A DNA stretch of 64,000 nucleotides from Anthoceros angustus. Taxonomy: Eukaryota; Streptophyta; Anthocerotopsida; Anthocerotales; Anthocerotaceae. The stretch covers positions 1-64,000 of the forward strand of contig MU008225.1 in the NCBI GenBank assembly GCA_010909165.1. The letters run 5' to 3'. Below the pieces are notes generated by a model that saw only the letters and a program-made list of their open reading frames with translations, searched no databases and had not been told where the DNA came from. A program made the translations under genes and the position numbers. Below are positions 9,772-21,815 of this stretch, one piece after another (position 1 is the first letter of the stretch; each line of letters opens with the position of its first letter).

Positions 9772-9776
9772 GATTG
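9772..9776. repeat. Target site duplication GATTG, left of B2
   Basis: GATTG directly precedes the TGTGG end of B2. The same five bases directly follow its CCACA end at 14664-14668. Five bases is the normal size for Ty3/gypsy integrases. Confidence 0.8.
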
Positions 9777-11387
9777 TGTGGTAGGAAAACCCGGGGCTCA
9801 GATCCTCCCACTCTAGCGGCCACACTTATCCCAGCCCCGTGGGTTTCGTCCCATGAGACTCGTGTGTGAAAGTTTGAGGTCGTGATGATGCGATCGCTAC
9901 TGTTGACACACTTTCGGCCTTCTAAACAAACAGGCGCCCTACTCTCCCTCTTCAGTGCACTTGCTTTCAGAAAAATCACCAATCCTCGACCTACGACACA
10001 ACACAATTACGGGTCCTGCCTTAGCGAGGAGCCTATCACGGGCGCCGGGGACCCCCAGTCCACACGCATTTTGTCCCTACTTCTAAGACCACTCTTCTCC
10101 ACTCGGGGGCGCTCTTTTACTTGCAGTTTGGGATTCGTCCCTTAGGCTCACTGTGGCCTTCCACTAACACCTACCTCTAATCCTCTCTACTTCTCATCAT
10201 CCTCTTCCTCCTATTCTAACCTCGATTCGGGCTTCTTGCCGCTACTGGCTGCTGCACAGGTCGGCCTCCACCAAGTTCTTCCTTGGGCGGTTGCTATGAG
10301 TTTGACACACGGCGAGAACCTCCGAGTCTTTCCACTGGTCTACCCTCAAGCCGAGAGTTCACAGGCATTGCCACACACCCAAAGCAAAGCAATTTCACGG
10401 CAACCATTCACAAGGGAGCAACTCGTTTAGGCACTTGCGGTGAGCCCTCCACCAAGCACTCCGACCGCGACTTCCTCTCTACCGGGCGTTGGCTCACGTG
10501 CACGAAATTCCTTTAATGGCAAAGGACTCGGGGAGTATGGGCGCAAGGACGTGATACTTTACTTTGTGAAATCCTCCTCCTCTTATAGGAGGCCTTCCAC
10601 ATACAACCTCCCTTGGGTGACCCTACTGCAGGTCACCTTTTCCAATATTTTATTATTTCCTACTTGACATTTAATAGGCTGGCATCTAAGTCTTTATAGT
10701 CCTTGGTAAATTCTATTCTAGCAATTTCACCTAAGCTCATCCTTAAAGGATGTCAGCCTACCTCACCTATCCTTTCTATTATTCCTCTCATCATTTATGG
10801 TCTTTGACCATATCTAGTCTTCACCTTTGGGGTGGTGGAGCGTGTGGATTGGCTCCCTCGCCCTCCTTTTGCTCCCTTCGATCCTTGTCATCTTCCCAAT
10901 GTGTGGGGCAAGTACAATCTTGCCCCTTCCTCCATCTCATGAGGCGCCTGATTCCTGTCTCCGCGCCGCTCGGCCTCAGCGCCCTTTCCGCTCCTCTGTA
11001 GTCTGGCGGACTCTGGTGGTGACCATGGTAGTCGATCCTTCTCCTTCTTCTCTTCTTCTCCATCTGATGTCTCTTGGGTGGAATCTCCTTGCTCCTTTCC
11101 TCTGTTTGATTTGTCCATACCATGGAGCATTTCTCAAAGTCTTTCCCCAATTGTCGATGTCTAACTTCTTGGGCCCTTTTGCATCACTCTTCTCACTGGC
11201 TCTTCCCTTATCCGGGGTGAGGAATTTCCTACCCTCCCCTTCCTCGCGTGGGACCCGTCCTTGGTCTCCCGGTGGGGTTGTCTCCCCACCTCCTCTTCTA
11301 TTCCAGGGGGTGTGTCACTAGGCCCCGGCTCCTTCCTCGGCCGGCCTCAGCGGCTCCCAGCCAGCGGTGTGCCCACCCCGGTGGTCG

Positions 11388-11462
11388 CGGACTACGGCGT
11401 GGGGTTGTCTACCACGGTGGTCTGGCGGACTACCGTGGTGAGGTGTCACCGTGGTAGGTGAC
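11388..11462. repeat. ACTACCGTGGT palindrome cluster (B2)
   Basis: Repeated CTACCACGGTGGT and ACTACCGTGGTGA units, with GTCTGGCGGACTACC spacers, form the B-family counterpart of the A-family array. It stands at the equivalent position between the coiled-coil region and the TATA box. Related clusters are at about 11000-11035, 12600-12670, 14860-14915, 39040-39090 and 39500-39595. Confidence 0.6.
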
Positions 11463-13048
11463 CCCGGGGCTGTCCCCCTCCTCCTTGCTCCTTTCGCTCT
11501 CACCTTACTCCCAGTTCCTCGAGTCCATGTCACTTAGCCTCGTGAGTAGGCCTTCCATTTACTGCTGGCTCCTTCCTCATCATCATCATGAGGACCAATG
11601 TCCTCCTCTTACCGTAGACCTCATTGTTGGCCTTCAAAATCTATTGTGGAGGTGAGCCCCTATGAATCGCATTTGGAGATCATCAATCTCCATCCTCTCC
11701 ATCCACCTACCCTTGTAGGCGTCTCCTTGGTGGTCAATTCTCCCACCTTGACATGGAGGTCACATTCTCCTCCCCTTCCTTGGTGGGCCAATTTTGCTGA
11801 AGGGCATAATCGCCCAAAACCTTCGCTTCCTTACTACCCGGCATCCACCACCTTCTTGTGGTGCTCCTCCTCTTGGAACCTCCTTTGTTCCTCGGCCATT
11901 GCTTGGCAAGTCTCTCCCTCTCCTCCACTTGCGCACCCTTTTGCTCAACTCTTGTAGTCTTGGTCTTGAGCCTCAGCTCAGCGCTTCTCCTCACTTCGTC
12001 GTCCCAATTCTTTCCATGTCCGGATCTTGATGGCTTGGGTAGCCATCACTTGTCGTCCATTTGTTGGACGCCACCTTCTCCTTCCTAGAGCCTCCGTTTT
12101 GCCCTTCTTCTTGCTCTAATTGGGCAAAATGCTCCTCCATATACGCCTCCAAGAGTCCCTTTGGGTTGTGCCGAATGGCTCTCCTCTGTTGTGACAACCT
12201 TCCCTCAGGACCTTCTCAGTTGATCCACAAGGTCATGGCTTCTCCACCTCTCCAGCTTGGCTGCCTTCTCGTCGGACTCCATGGCCTCCAATTGCCATTT
12301 GGTCCTGCCTTCCTCTCGGCCATGTCTTGGGCTTTGACTTCCTCTTGCATGCCCACAAGGAGGCTGCTAGCTCCTAGCCCCTTCAAATCCACATGGTGAG
12401 TGCTTCACAAGCACTCGGTCTCTAAGGGCCCAAATTCCCTGTTGGCCTTGAAATCTCCAGCTCCTTGCATTCGCGGCCATCCTTGGGTCCCCTCACAGTC
12501 GCCCCATCCGCCCTTCCTCCAGCGGTGGTGGTGGCCTGGCGCGCCCGCAGCTTGGCTTCTCCTTCCCCTTCCCCTCGAGGCTGCTTTCTACGTGGGGTGC
12601 CTCTGTGAGGCTGCTCCCCCCAGCGGTGGTCGCCTACCTACAGTGGTGGTGACTCCCGATGGTCGCCCTCCTGGGTGGTGCCTCCCTCAGGGTGGGGCGA
12701 GGTGCCTCTGGGCACAAAGCGAGATGGTGGGGACTCCCCCACCCTTGGGGCATCACCCCTCTGTGTAGTCCTCCTCTCATAGACTACCATTCGGCCTTCC
12801 TCGGCGGTTCTGTTCCTCTCCTCTTCCTTGCTCTGTGGGAAAAGATTCCCACTCGGCAACCTTGTTGCCTCTACATCCTCGCCCTTGCTCCTAGCATGCT
12901 TGTGGAGTCGACCTCCCAGTCTTCCTCAATGCAAAGGCAAGGCCTTTCCAAGCTTGGTGGAGATGGATTATCTCAGAAGGATGCCAAGCATCTTCCAACT
13001 CCTTGCTTGTGAGAAGTCCCTCGTTTCCACAAATGCACCAAATAGGTG

Positions 13049-13815
13049 CTAAGGTAGCAGGCCTTGGCCCTTCCTCATCCAGAATTTGCAGGAGCTTCTC
13101 CTGGTGGATGTATCTTCATAATGGTGTTCCCCAATCGGCTTGGCTCCCATGGAAATCTTCCACGGAGGAAGTTGGTCTTTGAAATAAGAAGTCCTTTGGT
13201 AATTCACCAACCCACAATCTTGCAAGAGCCTCCACTTGACTCCTTGATGCTCTCTTTTCCAGCCATTCTTGGCATGGGCCTTCACTCCTCCGTCCATCAT
13301 GTCGAGGAGCTCTTGCGGAATTTCGGAGAGTCCTCTTCCTCCATTCGACCTTCGAGGGAGCAACTTCGAGCTTTCCTCCTCCGGTCTCCCTGTCGAATGC
13401 TCCTTACGGTCCGGCGAGGATCCGTTCGAGCATTCCTTCGTGTGAGGGCGCCTCGATTGATGGAGTTGATGAAGCACTCCTCAATCAACTCCAAATTGGT
13501 GTAGGCCCATTGGCGTATACACCCATCAATTGGATGTTATCCTCCTCCGCCCATTCGAAAATCAAATCGCGGGGTTGGCACCGCAAAACAAGTGAATTGG
13601 GGCATTATAAATCGCCTCCCACAGCGTGGCGCTTTCTTTTCCCTTTCCTCCTCTCGAGGAGGAACCTTTTGTGGCTCCTTCCCTTGCTCTTCCAGTCGTG
13701 GCATGGCACCTTTCTCACTTCCAAGCGCTTCTAGGAGAATTACTCTCCAATTTGTGGGCTCCAAAGCTTTACTCCCAAACACTCCTTCCTTGTCACTGCA
13801 ATACCCAACAGGCAC
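13049..13815 (-). pseudogene. LTR-borne basic ORF with ELIEEC motif (B2)
   Basis: Reading the minus strand from about 13815, fragments share PQFTCFA and LELIEEC with the better copy at 20559-21416 (B1) and with the A3 copies. Several frameshifts interrupt it. The protein family is unknown to me. It lies upstream of the coiled-coil region in element order, so the LTR appears to carry at least two protein-coding stretches. Confidence 0.5.
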
Positions 13816-13930
13816 AAGTACACGTTAGCCACAGGCCTTCTAGCTAATTTCCTCGATTTCTCCTCCGGGGCAAGGTGAGCGCTTCCTCTTTCTCCTTAAT
13901 TTGCTCCTCCTCGTCTTCAATCCTTCAATC

Positions 13931-14227
13931 TCACAGCGCTAGGCTCCTCGACTTGGCTCCGCCCTTGTGATTCCCCGCGCTCCTTCCGCGCTTCACGGTA
14001 AACACCGTTGGTGTTCGGGCGCTCGATCTCCTCCTCCTCTCCTTAGCTAGGGTTTCCTCTGTTGCGCCCTCCTCTTGCTCACAAGTCGCGGTGATGGCGG
14101 CTTCCTTTTTTCGCGCTTCTACGCTCCGGCTCAGTCTCGGTCTTCGTGAAGTAGGCGCCTCGGCTCGAAGAGGAAGTTGGCGCCCCAAAGCGCACTTTGC
14201 CTTCTTTGGATGGCCACACAGGCACAA
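13931..14227 (-). pseudogene. Basic Arg/Glu-rich ORF near the 5' side of B2
   Basis: A 98-codon open frame starts MCLCGHPKKAKC and continues with alternating Arg and Glu stretches. There is no recognised domain. It may be the N-terminal part of the ELIEEC protein after a frameshift, or a shadow of biased composition. Confidence 0.3.
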
Positions 14228-14470
14228 CCCTAGATTTGGTTCATCATTTACAAAATCCTAATCCTATCTAAACGCCTATCTTTTCTATTCTCTACCCTAA
14301 TTAACCTATATATTTATTCCCCTATTGATGAGCATATATAGTGGATATCCCCTATATTCATTGCTTTTCTGGCGAGATCCGATCTACATGATAGTACGCC
14401 ACCCTTTACCGGCGTAGTGTGGCGACCTACGATGGTGAGTACGCCCTACCGCCCTTTGCCATTACGCGCT

Positions 14471-14491
14471 GGGGGTCGTTTTGACCCGTTC
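14471..14491. other. Conserved GGGTC-GTTTT-GACCC hairpin in the LTR leader
   Basis: Five-base arms GGGTC and GACCC flank a GTTTT loop. The equivalent position in A3 (60785-60800) keeps the loop and four of the five pairs, although the surrounding sequence has diverged. Confidence 0.45.
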
Positions 14492-14663
14492 TTTGTCTTG
14501 GGATATCTTCTTCGACTTCCTAACAATATCCTACAACTTCAGCTTCAAGGTTTTCAGAAAATTTCCTGACATGCTCCTCTTCAATCATTTTTAGCCAAAG
14601 AAAATCAAACTTGTTTGCCTTCTGGCTCTTTTGGACTGGTTGCCCAAACTTTTGCGTTCCACA

Positions 14664-14668
14664 GATTG
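14664..14668. repeat. Target site duplication GATTG, right of B2
   Basis: This is the second copy of the five-base duplication made when B2 inserted into B1. Confidence 0.8.
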
Positions 14669-15305
14669 GCTCTCTTGCCCTCTTTTTGCTCCTGTCCCCT
14701 CCCCAAATTCTGTCTTCTTCCTAGCTTGTGGGGCAAGTACCATGTTGCCCCTTCCTCCCCTTTCTGCGGGCGCCACATTCCTCTTGTCATGCGAGCAATC
14801 GCGCCCTTGGCTCGGGCGTCCATTTTCCAACCTCCGGCTGGCGCTCGCCTATAAGCACCCTACCGCGGTAGTCAGCGGACTTCACAAGGTGGTGACCACC
14901 TCTATGGTAGTCTGGTCCCCATCTCTCTTCCTTCCTTCCTCCTCATCGGTGGCGTCCCACAGGTTGGAATCCTCTTTGCTCCTTTCCTCACATTTGGTTT
15001 GTCCATACCTATCATGGAGCATCTTCAAGAGTCTTCATTCCCCGTTGCTTTGGTGATGTCGCCACTAACTCCTCCGGGTCCTCTTTTGCGTTGGTCTCCT
15101 ATCACGGCCCGGGCTCTTCCCTTATTCGTGGGGTGAGGAACTTTCACCCTCCTTCGGGTCGGACCCCGCCTCGATCTCCTCCTCCGTGGGCTGCTTCTCC
15201 ACCACCTGCCTCCTTCTCCGGGGTATGCCTGAACCCCGGCTCCTTCATCCCAGTTGGGCCGTTGACTCCCCATCGTGCCCCTCGCTGCGAGCACTGCCCT
15301 AGTCA
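14669..15305 (-). mobile_element. Giant LTR B1, middle part
   Basis: This is B1 sequence resuming after B2. It aligns with 10850-11350 of B2 and 38845-39480 of B3, sharing GGGGCAAGTACCATGTTGCC and the run around CGGGCTCTTCCCTTATTCG. The similarity ends near 15305, where an unrelated purine-rich element starts. Confidence 0.65.
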
Positions 15306-18300
15306 GTAGATGTAAACGATCGGACTCGGAAACCCCAGGATGTGCCTTGAAGTGTTTTTGTTTTTTGGTCAGTGTGGTGTGAAAATAAGTCGGGTTGTTG
15401 AGGCAAGGGTATTTATAAAAGCGTCCTTGGCCTATGGTTTTTCTTGTTTTATTTCTTAGGTTAGATAATAAAGGGAACTCGATGTTCCTTGGCCCATGGA
15501 CTTGGGATGTCCACTAAAGGTCTATATATGTGAGGTAGGGGGTTGGTATAATTAGGGAGTGATAGGTCTATGGCTTGGAGTTGGAAGTTAAATGATAGGC
15601 GAATGAGTGTGGGGTTGTGGATTGGTGTGGGCGGTCGCGGTCGAGAGCAGGGGTAGGGGAACACAGGAACTTAACCCTAGGAAATGTGATCCGTTCGGAC
15701 AGCAGGCCTGTGGTGGAGGCAAAGCGGCGCGATAGAGGCCCAGCAGTCGAGGAGTTGCATCCGGGAGAATACCGCGATCTGAGGCGCGAGGCGCACACGA
15801 GGGAAGGAGCTCAGAACCCCATCCGCGACGCGGTGAGCGCTAGGAGCGGCGGTTGGTGAGGTAGGAACCACAGGACCCGCGGGTAATTGCGTGATTTGGG
15901 CGCAGGCCGGGAGACTCTTGTGGAGGATGGCGCCCAAGGTCGCGAGATTGTGCTTGCTCCATGGCCAAACATGGATCATTGGAAAGTTCGGTGAGGGAAT
16001 TGGTGAAGGAGGTGAAGCTTCATGGAAGAACGGTGGAATTACATGAACTTGGGAGTGCGCGCCACAGAAGGACAAGCAGTGGGCGGGGAATTAGGCGAGT
16101 TGGGACACAGGTTGGTTAGGAGAGGGTGTATAGGAGGAGGGAGGCGGTTTGGTGATGGAGCCGTCCGGAAAAGAACCACACAGTTAAAGTGATTGGGGAA
16201 TAACGGTTTGCTTATTGTGTGATTGATGGAGTGCAGCGGATGGCTCCTATGTTTCTGCAGCACAAGAAGCGGATTATTTGTCGACCACTTCTGCTGTTCC
16301 TTCCATGAAGTGGTCAAGGGCAATCGATTGGGGACGAATTCTCTTCGACAAGTTGTGTGAAGAGAGGTTGAACTTGATTTCTCCTACCCCTCGACCCTCT
16401 CTAATTTCACCATTTCGGTCCATCTTTATGTGCATGCTAGCGCACGCGGAGGTGGAAATTGGCCTCCCTCCACATGTGGAAGCCGGTTAGGGAGGTGAAA
16501 TGGAAGGCGGAGGAGCCCAAGGAGGAAATCGAGGAAAAATCGGATAGGCGAGTCGTGGCGGCAGGCGATTCGAGGAGAGAAATTTCTACCAGGAGGAAGA
16601 CCGGGGTGGAAGGCGGGCCTCGTGAAAAGGTGAAGGCGGGCCGCGTCACCGGTCAGCAGGCGCGCTTCTGAAAATGAAGGCCAAGCAGCGGTTGAGGTGG
16701 CGGAAGAGGCGCGATCCAGGAGGACAATTTCTTGACGGATCACGGATGATGAATCAACCCGGAGGGTTAGGGTGACCTCGAGCGGACCCCTCCTCGGCAT
16801 GGGAAGAGATTTTCAAGGGACTCCAGCGGAGGTGGATGCAAGCCGAATTGGTGAGTGCGCACCCTTTGGAAGGAAAGTTCTCGGCGGAGGGATGGCGTGG
16901 CGCGGGCCGCCACAACAAGTGGACTGAGGCCGCCATCGATGATCCGGGCCCAAGCGGTTGTTGGATCAAGCGGCTTTAGCTCTCCACAGCTCGGTGTGCA
17001 AGGGCGGCGGGAAGTGGTGAAGGCCGGGTTTGAAGAGGAGGCCAAGCGCAAGCAGAGGAAGACAAGCGGGTCTAGAGGAAATAAGGGCCAAGATTGAGAA
17101 GATTTGTCGGGGCCGGGAGAAGTTGCAGAGCCATGGCAGGCAGCGGGAAGCTCATGGCTCAAATTAAGGATGCCCAGGCAGAACCGGAGATGTTGTTGCG
17201 AGCCGGGAGGCGGGCGGCCTCGGTGGAAGGCCCATAGGCCAGTATATAAGCGGAGGCGGGATGAGGCACGTGGCGGGCGAGAAAAGACAAAGGGAAGAGG
17301 AAGCGGGGACACGGACCAGGGGTAGTGGAAGGAACTACGAGCGAAGGAAGCGGCAAGGTGGCAAACACCTACGAGGTTCTTTGAGCGAGCGACGATCGTG
17401 GAGTCCTCTGATGTGGGCTACCGACATTGGCGCAACCAGCCGGTCATGGCGGAACAGCGGGGCTGACGCGGCACCCGCAGGACATGGACCGAGCAGCAAC
17501 GGTGTAGCCTCACGGGAGGAGGGTAAGCACCTCATGCAGGGAGGTCCCATTATGTTGCACATGGATGAGAAACTTATGTTCGGTCTATATGTGAATGGAG
17601 CAGCGTGCTTAACCTTTATCCATGTGCGTGTGGAAATAGGAGGGATCGGGGCCTACCTCACAAGTGAGGACCCAGTGCATACTTCTACCATGCGCAGTGT
17701 GGGGTTGGCCCCTATTATCACGGGCGACTTTGGAGGAGTTAAGTGAGGAGGAGGTCCGAGCTTGGGTGGGCGAGGCAGTAATAATCCTCGGCAATAGGCG
17801 GCAAGCGGAAGGCGGAAGCTCGGCGTACACCTCAAATTAGGGCGTCAGCGGTGGTGAGGTGGAAGTATTGTGGGAAAACACATCGGATCGGTGGAGGGCT
17901 CGTGGCGGCGGTGGAGGCGAAGGCCAGGGCCAGAGTCGAGATAAGCGTGGCGGAGGTGATAGCATCCTAAGGATAGATTTGGTTAGGATCTTGCACTGGA
18001 CCTAGGCGCTCGGTGTGGGCGCGTCCCTTTGATAGCCATCTTAGGACCTAAAATCCGGGGCATGGCGCGCCCGGGTATAAGAGGCGGTTATGCCTCTCAC
18101 GTGAGATAATTTGGTTGAGATCCCCACTGCTGTGGCTGGTTGGAGGCGTCCAATTAGCGGAGGCGGTGTGCGAGGCAGCTCCTAGGAATGGTCGAGAGCT
18201 TGCTCCTGGAGGAGGAAGGGATGGGCGTCTTGGCGACAAGGGGAGGAACAAGGGATTGGCGGGCGGGTGCAGGCTTGCTCTGCGCTGCTTGTGGCCACAG

Positions 18301-19000
18301 GCTCTTCTCCCTTCCTTCTTTCCTCGCTGGTTGTGTTCAATTGAGGGTGTGTGAGTGGTGGATGCAGGCGAAGGGGAGGAGAGAGAGAAGGAGTGAGAAG
18401 CGGTGGGAAGGAGATTAAATCTTGTCGATGCGAGGTGTGAGATCGTGAGTGGGAAGGAAGAGCATGGAGAGGTCATGGTGAATTGTGTGTGAATCGCGAA
18501 TTGAGCGGTCTTTTGCGGAAGTGCGCGCATGGGGCGTGTTTCAGGAGGAAATAAGGTGGTGTGGCGCCCGTGTGTGTGTGCATGTGTGTGGATTGAGGGT
18601 AGGAGGCCTAGGTCCCTGTCGAATCGGTGGGCATAGTGTGGGGTAGAATATCACGGACTACGGTGGGGACAACCCGTGCGAGATCCAGCCTTGAGTCGCT
18701 AGGGTTTGGTGTGGGACCCACCTCGGTGTTGTTCCACTACACGGTAGTGTGCGGACTACCGGTAGTAGAGCAGGGGGCAGTCGGGAGTTAGATCCGTGGT
18801 AGTTGGACAAGGCGGAGGTAGTAGTAGTTGAGTAGATAGGTGTGAGGTGGTAGCGGTGTCCCGGCGACTTAGCTAGGCGGTGGTAGTGATGATAGAAGCG
18901 TCTCTTGGCACAAACCATTCCCTTGGGAATCCCGGGACTAGCGACATTGAGGGTGAATGTGGACCTCCGTGTCTCGGGACACGAGATTCCACTGGGTAGA
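15306..19000 (+). mobile_element. Purine-rich inserted element C1
   Basis: This block separates two parts of B1, so it is best read as an insertion. Its plus strand is rich in G and A, and short frames code for charged, coiled-coil-like sequence (for example KAEEPKEEIEEKSDRR near 16510). TATA-like sites occur near 15410 (TATTTATAAAAG) and 17232 (GTATATAAGCGG). No reverse transcriptase or integrase is visible. I could not find its exact ends or target duplication. It resembles C2 in composition, which is weak evidence of kinship. Confidence 0.4.
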
Positions 19001-21560
19001 CTAGGCGTGGTGGCGGCCTAACGGTAGTCGCGGTCTGGTGGTGGGGTGACCCCCTATGGTTGTCCCCCTCCTTGCTTTCGCGCCATCTTCCTTCTTGGGC
19101 AGCGGTTCTCCTCTCCTTGACTCTCAGGACTCCTCGGAGTCCATGTCATAGCCTCATCAAAGTCACAGGGCTCAGGCACTTTGCAGCTCCTTCCTATCAT
19201 CATCATGAGGACCTATTGTCCTCCTCTTATGGCCAACGCCGTTGTTGGCCTTCAATATCCTGTTGTGAAGATGGGCGCCCAGACTATGATATTGCATTTG
19301 GAGATCATCCAATTCCGTGGGCCACTCTCCATCTTCACACCTACCCTTGTAGGCATCCCTTGAGGTGGTCGATTCTCCCACCTTCACATGGAGGGTCACA
19401 TTCTCCTCCTGTGCTTCCCTCAGCTGGTTGGCCAACTTTGCTTGAAGGGCATAATGCCACACCTTAAACCTTCCTCACCACCGATTCTATGCACCACACC
19501 TATTACGGTGCTCTTCCTCCTGGGACCTCCTCCTCCAAGTCCCTAGTTGTTGAGCAAGCTCTTCCCTCTCCGCTTGCAAGCACTCTTTCGCTCCAACTCC
19601 TACGTTCTTTGGTCTTGAGCTTCTAGCTCACGCTTCTCCTCCAAATTATCTGGGTTCTTATTCTTCTTCCATGTCCGGATCTTGATGGCAGTAGCCATCA
19701 CTTGTTCTTGTATCCACTTTGAACACTTTGTTTTTCTCCCTAGAGCCTCGATTTGCTCTTCCTTTCACGCTCTAGGTGGGCAAAGTGCTCCTCCGCCTTT
19801 TGCCTCCATGAGTCCCGATTGGGTAGTCATCGACAGCTCTCTTGGTTTGAGCCAACCTTCCCTCCAAGACCTTCTCCACTTGATCACAGGTGTGAAGCTT
19901 CTCCACCTTCTCCAACTTGGTGCCTTCTCATCGGACTCCATGGCCTCCAATTGCCATTTGGTCCTGCTCTCCTCTGTCATCTCTTGGGCCTTATTAAGAT
20001 TTCCTCTGACATGCCCATAAGGTGGCATTAATTCCCTAGCCCCTTCAAATCCACTCGGGTGAGTGCCTCATAGCACTCATGCAAATCTCTAGGGGCCCAA
20101 ATTCCGCCCTTCGGCCTCTTCTTTGAAATTTCCAGCCTTTCCACTCCTCGGGCCATCGGCGATGGCGTGAGCCCTCGCCTGCTTACCCCATCCGCTCGCC
20201 CGGTAGCGGTTGATAGTGGCTTTGGCGCCGCCCATGGCCTTCCTTGACGCCCTTCCTTCTTTCCGCGTAGAGGCTAACGCCTCGCGGTGGGGTGAGACCC
20301 CCGCGTGCTTTGCACCTCACGTGATAGGGGTGGCGCCTACCACTGATGATGCGCCTCCCCACAGGAGTGGCTCACGGTGCCTCTTCCTAGGCACCCACGA
20401 GATGGTGGGACTCCTCCACCCTTGGGGTAAATCACCCATCTGGTGGTGGTCAGCCCCTCATAGACTACCACTTGGCCCTCATGGCCAGATCTTGCTCCCC
20501 CTTCCTTGCTCCTCTTGTGGGAAGGCCTCCCACTCGCGGCCTTGTTGCCTCCGCCTCCTCACTCTCGGTCCCTAGGGTCCTTGTGGGTTTGTCCTCCCAT
20601 GGTCTTCCTTAGGCAAAGGTAGGGCAGCTCTAAGCTTGGTGGAGGTGGATAATCTTGAAGGATGCCAAGCATCCTCAAGCTCCTTCTTGGGAGCCCCGTC
20701 CCACAAATGCACCAAATAGGTGCTAAGATAGCATGGCCTTGGCCCTTCCTCATCCAGAATTTGGCTAAGAGCTTCTCCACATGATGATGTAGGCCTCATA
20801 CATGATGGTGCCCCAATCCGGCTTGGCTCCTCGAAATCTTCCACAAAAAGCGGAGGAAGTTGGTCTTTGAAATAAGGTTGATAGTTACCAACCCCAACAC
20901 AATTTTGGCAAGAGCCTCCACTTGACTCCTTGATCTTGTCAGTCTTCAAGCCATTCTTGGCGTGGGCCTTCACTCCTCAGTCCATCATATCTAGGACCTC
21001 TGCGGAATTTCGAGAGGAAATCCTCTTCCCTCCATTTGTCCTCTCGAGGAAAGCAATTCCTCTCCTCCTCCGGTCTCCCATACACTTGGCGAATACTCGG
21101 ATGTCGGCCGGATCGGTCCAGGCATTCCTCTCAACCGGCAAGGCTCTTCCGATTGATGGAGGTTGATGTAACACTCCTCAATCAATTCCAAATTGGTGTA
21201 GGCCTACTGGCGGCCATACACCCATCCCAATTGGATGTTCTCCTCCTCCGCCCATTGCCTGAAATCTACCAAGTCTCTAGGATTGAGCTGCCCTGCAAAG
21301 CATGTAAATTGTGGCGTCTCAAAATCTTCTCCCCCTGGCGGCGCAGCTCCTGGTGCTGGCAAGGAGGAGCCCTTGGCGGGCGGTTCCTTCCCCCTGCCCT
21401 TAGCAGCTCGAGGCATGGCGCCTTTTCACGCAAACTGCTGCCAAGGAAGGGAGCTACTCCCCAATTGCGAGTTCTCTCGCCCTTCTAGTGTCTCAGCCCA
21501 GAAAACACCCCTGGTGGAAAGCAACTTTGTCACACTGTGGACTGCGGACTCTCCCCTAGG
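19001..21560 (-). mobile_element. Giant LTR B1, distal part
   Basis: This aligns with about 11440-13800 of B2 in the same orientation, with shared landmarks such as CATCATCATGAGGACC and the Leu-Glu-rich coiled-coil codons. The 5' end of B1 (TGTGGAACGC on the minus strand) is missing. The sequence runs into element C2 near 21560. Confidence 0.65.
20559..21416 (-). pseudogene. LTR-borne basic ORF with ELIEEC motif (B1, best copy)
   Basis: The ATG at 21416 opens MPRAAKGRGKEPPAKG, a basic, Pro- and Gly-rich N-terminus. It continues with ETPQFTCFAGQLNPRDLVDF and WAEEENIQLGWVYGRQ and then, after one frameshift near 21200, NLELIEECYINL. Downstream fragments run to about 20559. The same order of motifs is seen in B2 and in both A3 copies, so it is a real ancestral protein. 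I do not recognise the family. A gag-like or accessory protein is possible. Confidence 0.5.
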
Positions 21561-21653
21561 GTAGGAAATGAGTTAGGTTTTGTTTTTTTCATAGGCGCGG
21601 AGTGGAAAATAAAGGCGGAAAGGAAGAATAAGTCGGGTGCTCGAGACTGCACT

Positions 21654-21815
21654 CGGAGTAGGTCAAGGACTTGGAGTGGGTCGGAGGACTCGGGGTGGGT
21701 CGGAGGACTTTGGGTGGGTCGGAGGACTCGGGGTGGGTCGAGGACTCGGGATTAGGTCGGAGGACTCGGGAGTGAGAAGGACTCGGGAGTAAGCGGAAGG
21801 ACTCGGGAGCACACT
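21654..21815 (+). repeat. GGACTCGGGGTGGGTCGGA minisatellite
   Basis: Seven or more degenerate units of about 19 bases built on GGAGGACTCGGGGTGGGTC are arranged head to tail. Later units drift to GGACTCGGGAGT forms. It sits at the left edge of element C2. Confidence 0.75.

Larger units (their letters stand above)
8708..9776 (-). mobile_element. Giant LTR B1, terminal part (interrupted)
   Basis: The plus-strand text starts TGTGGGAGG, the standard outer end of the A/B LTR family, and carries the conserved terminal 1 kb with the minus-strand TATA box near 9508-9533. It is cut after GGATTG at 9776 by LTR B2. The sequence that should follow resumes at 14669, after B2 and a second GATTG. B1 continues at 14669-15305 and again from about 19001. 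Confidence 0.75.
9777..14663 (-). mobile_element. Complete solo giant LTR, copy B2 (4.9 kb)
   Basis: The unit starts TGTGG and ends CCACA on the plus strand, so it is TG...CA on its own minus strand, and it is flanked by GATTG on both sides. B1 sequence resumes exactly where it was interrupted. It contains no gag, protease, reverse transcriptase or integrase, so it behaves as a solo LTR. In element order (right to left) it has the 5' end starting TGTGGAACGC, a GGGTC/GACCC hairpin, an AT-rich leader, a basic ORF, a coiled-coil-rich region, palindromic ACTACCGTGGT motifs, a TATA box and the conserved 1 kb end. A deletion derivative of a larger DNA transposon is less likely, because the same 5' end abuts a polypurine tract and gypsy integrase at 60966. 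Confidence 0.75.
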
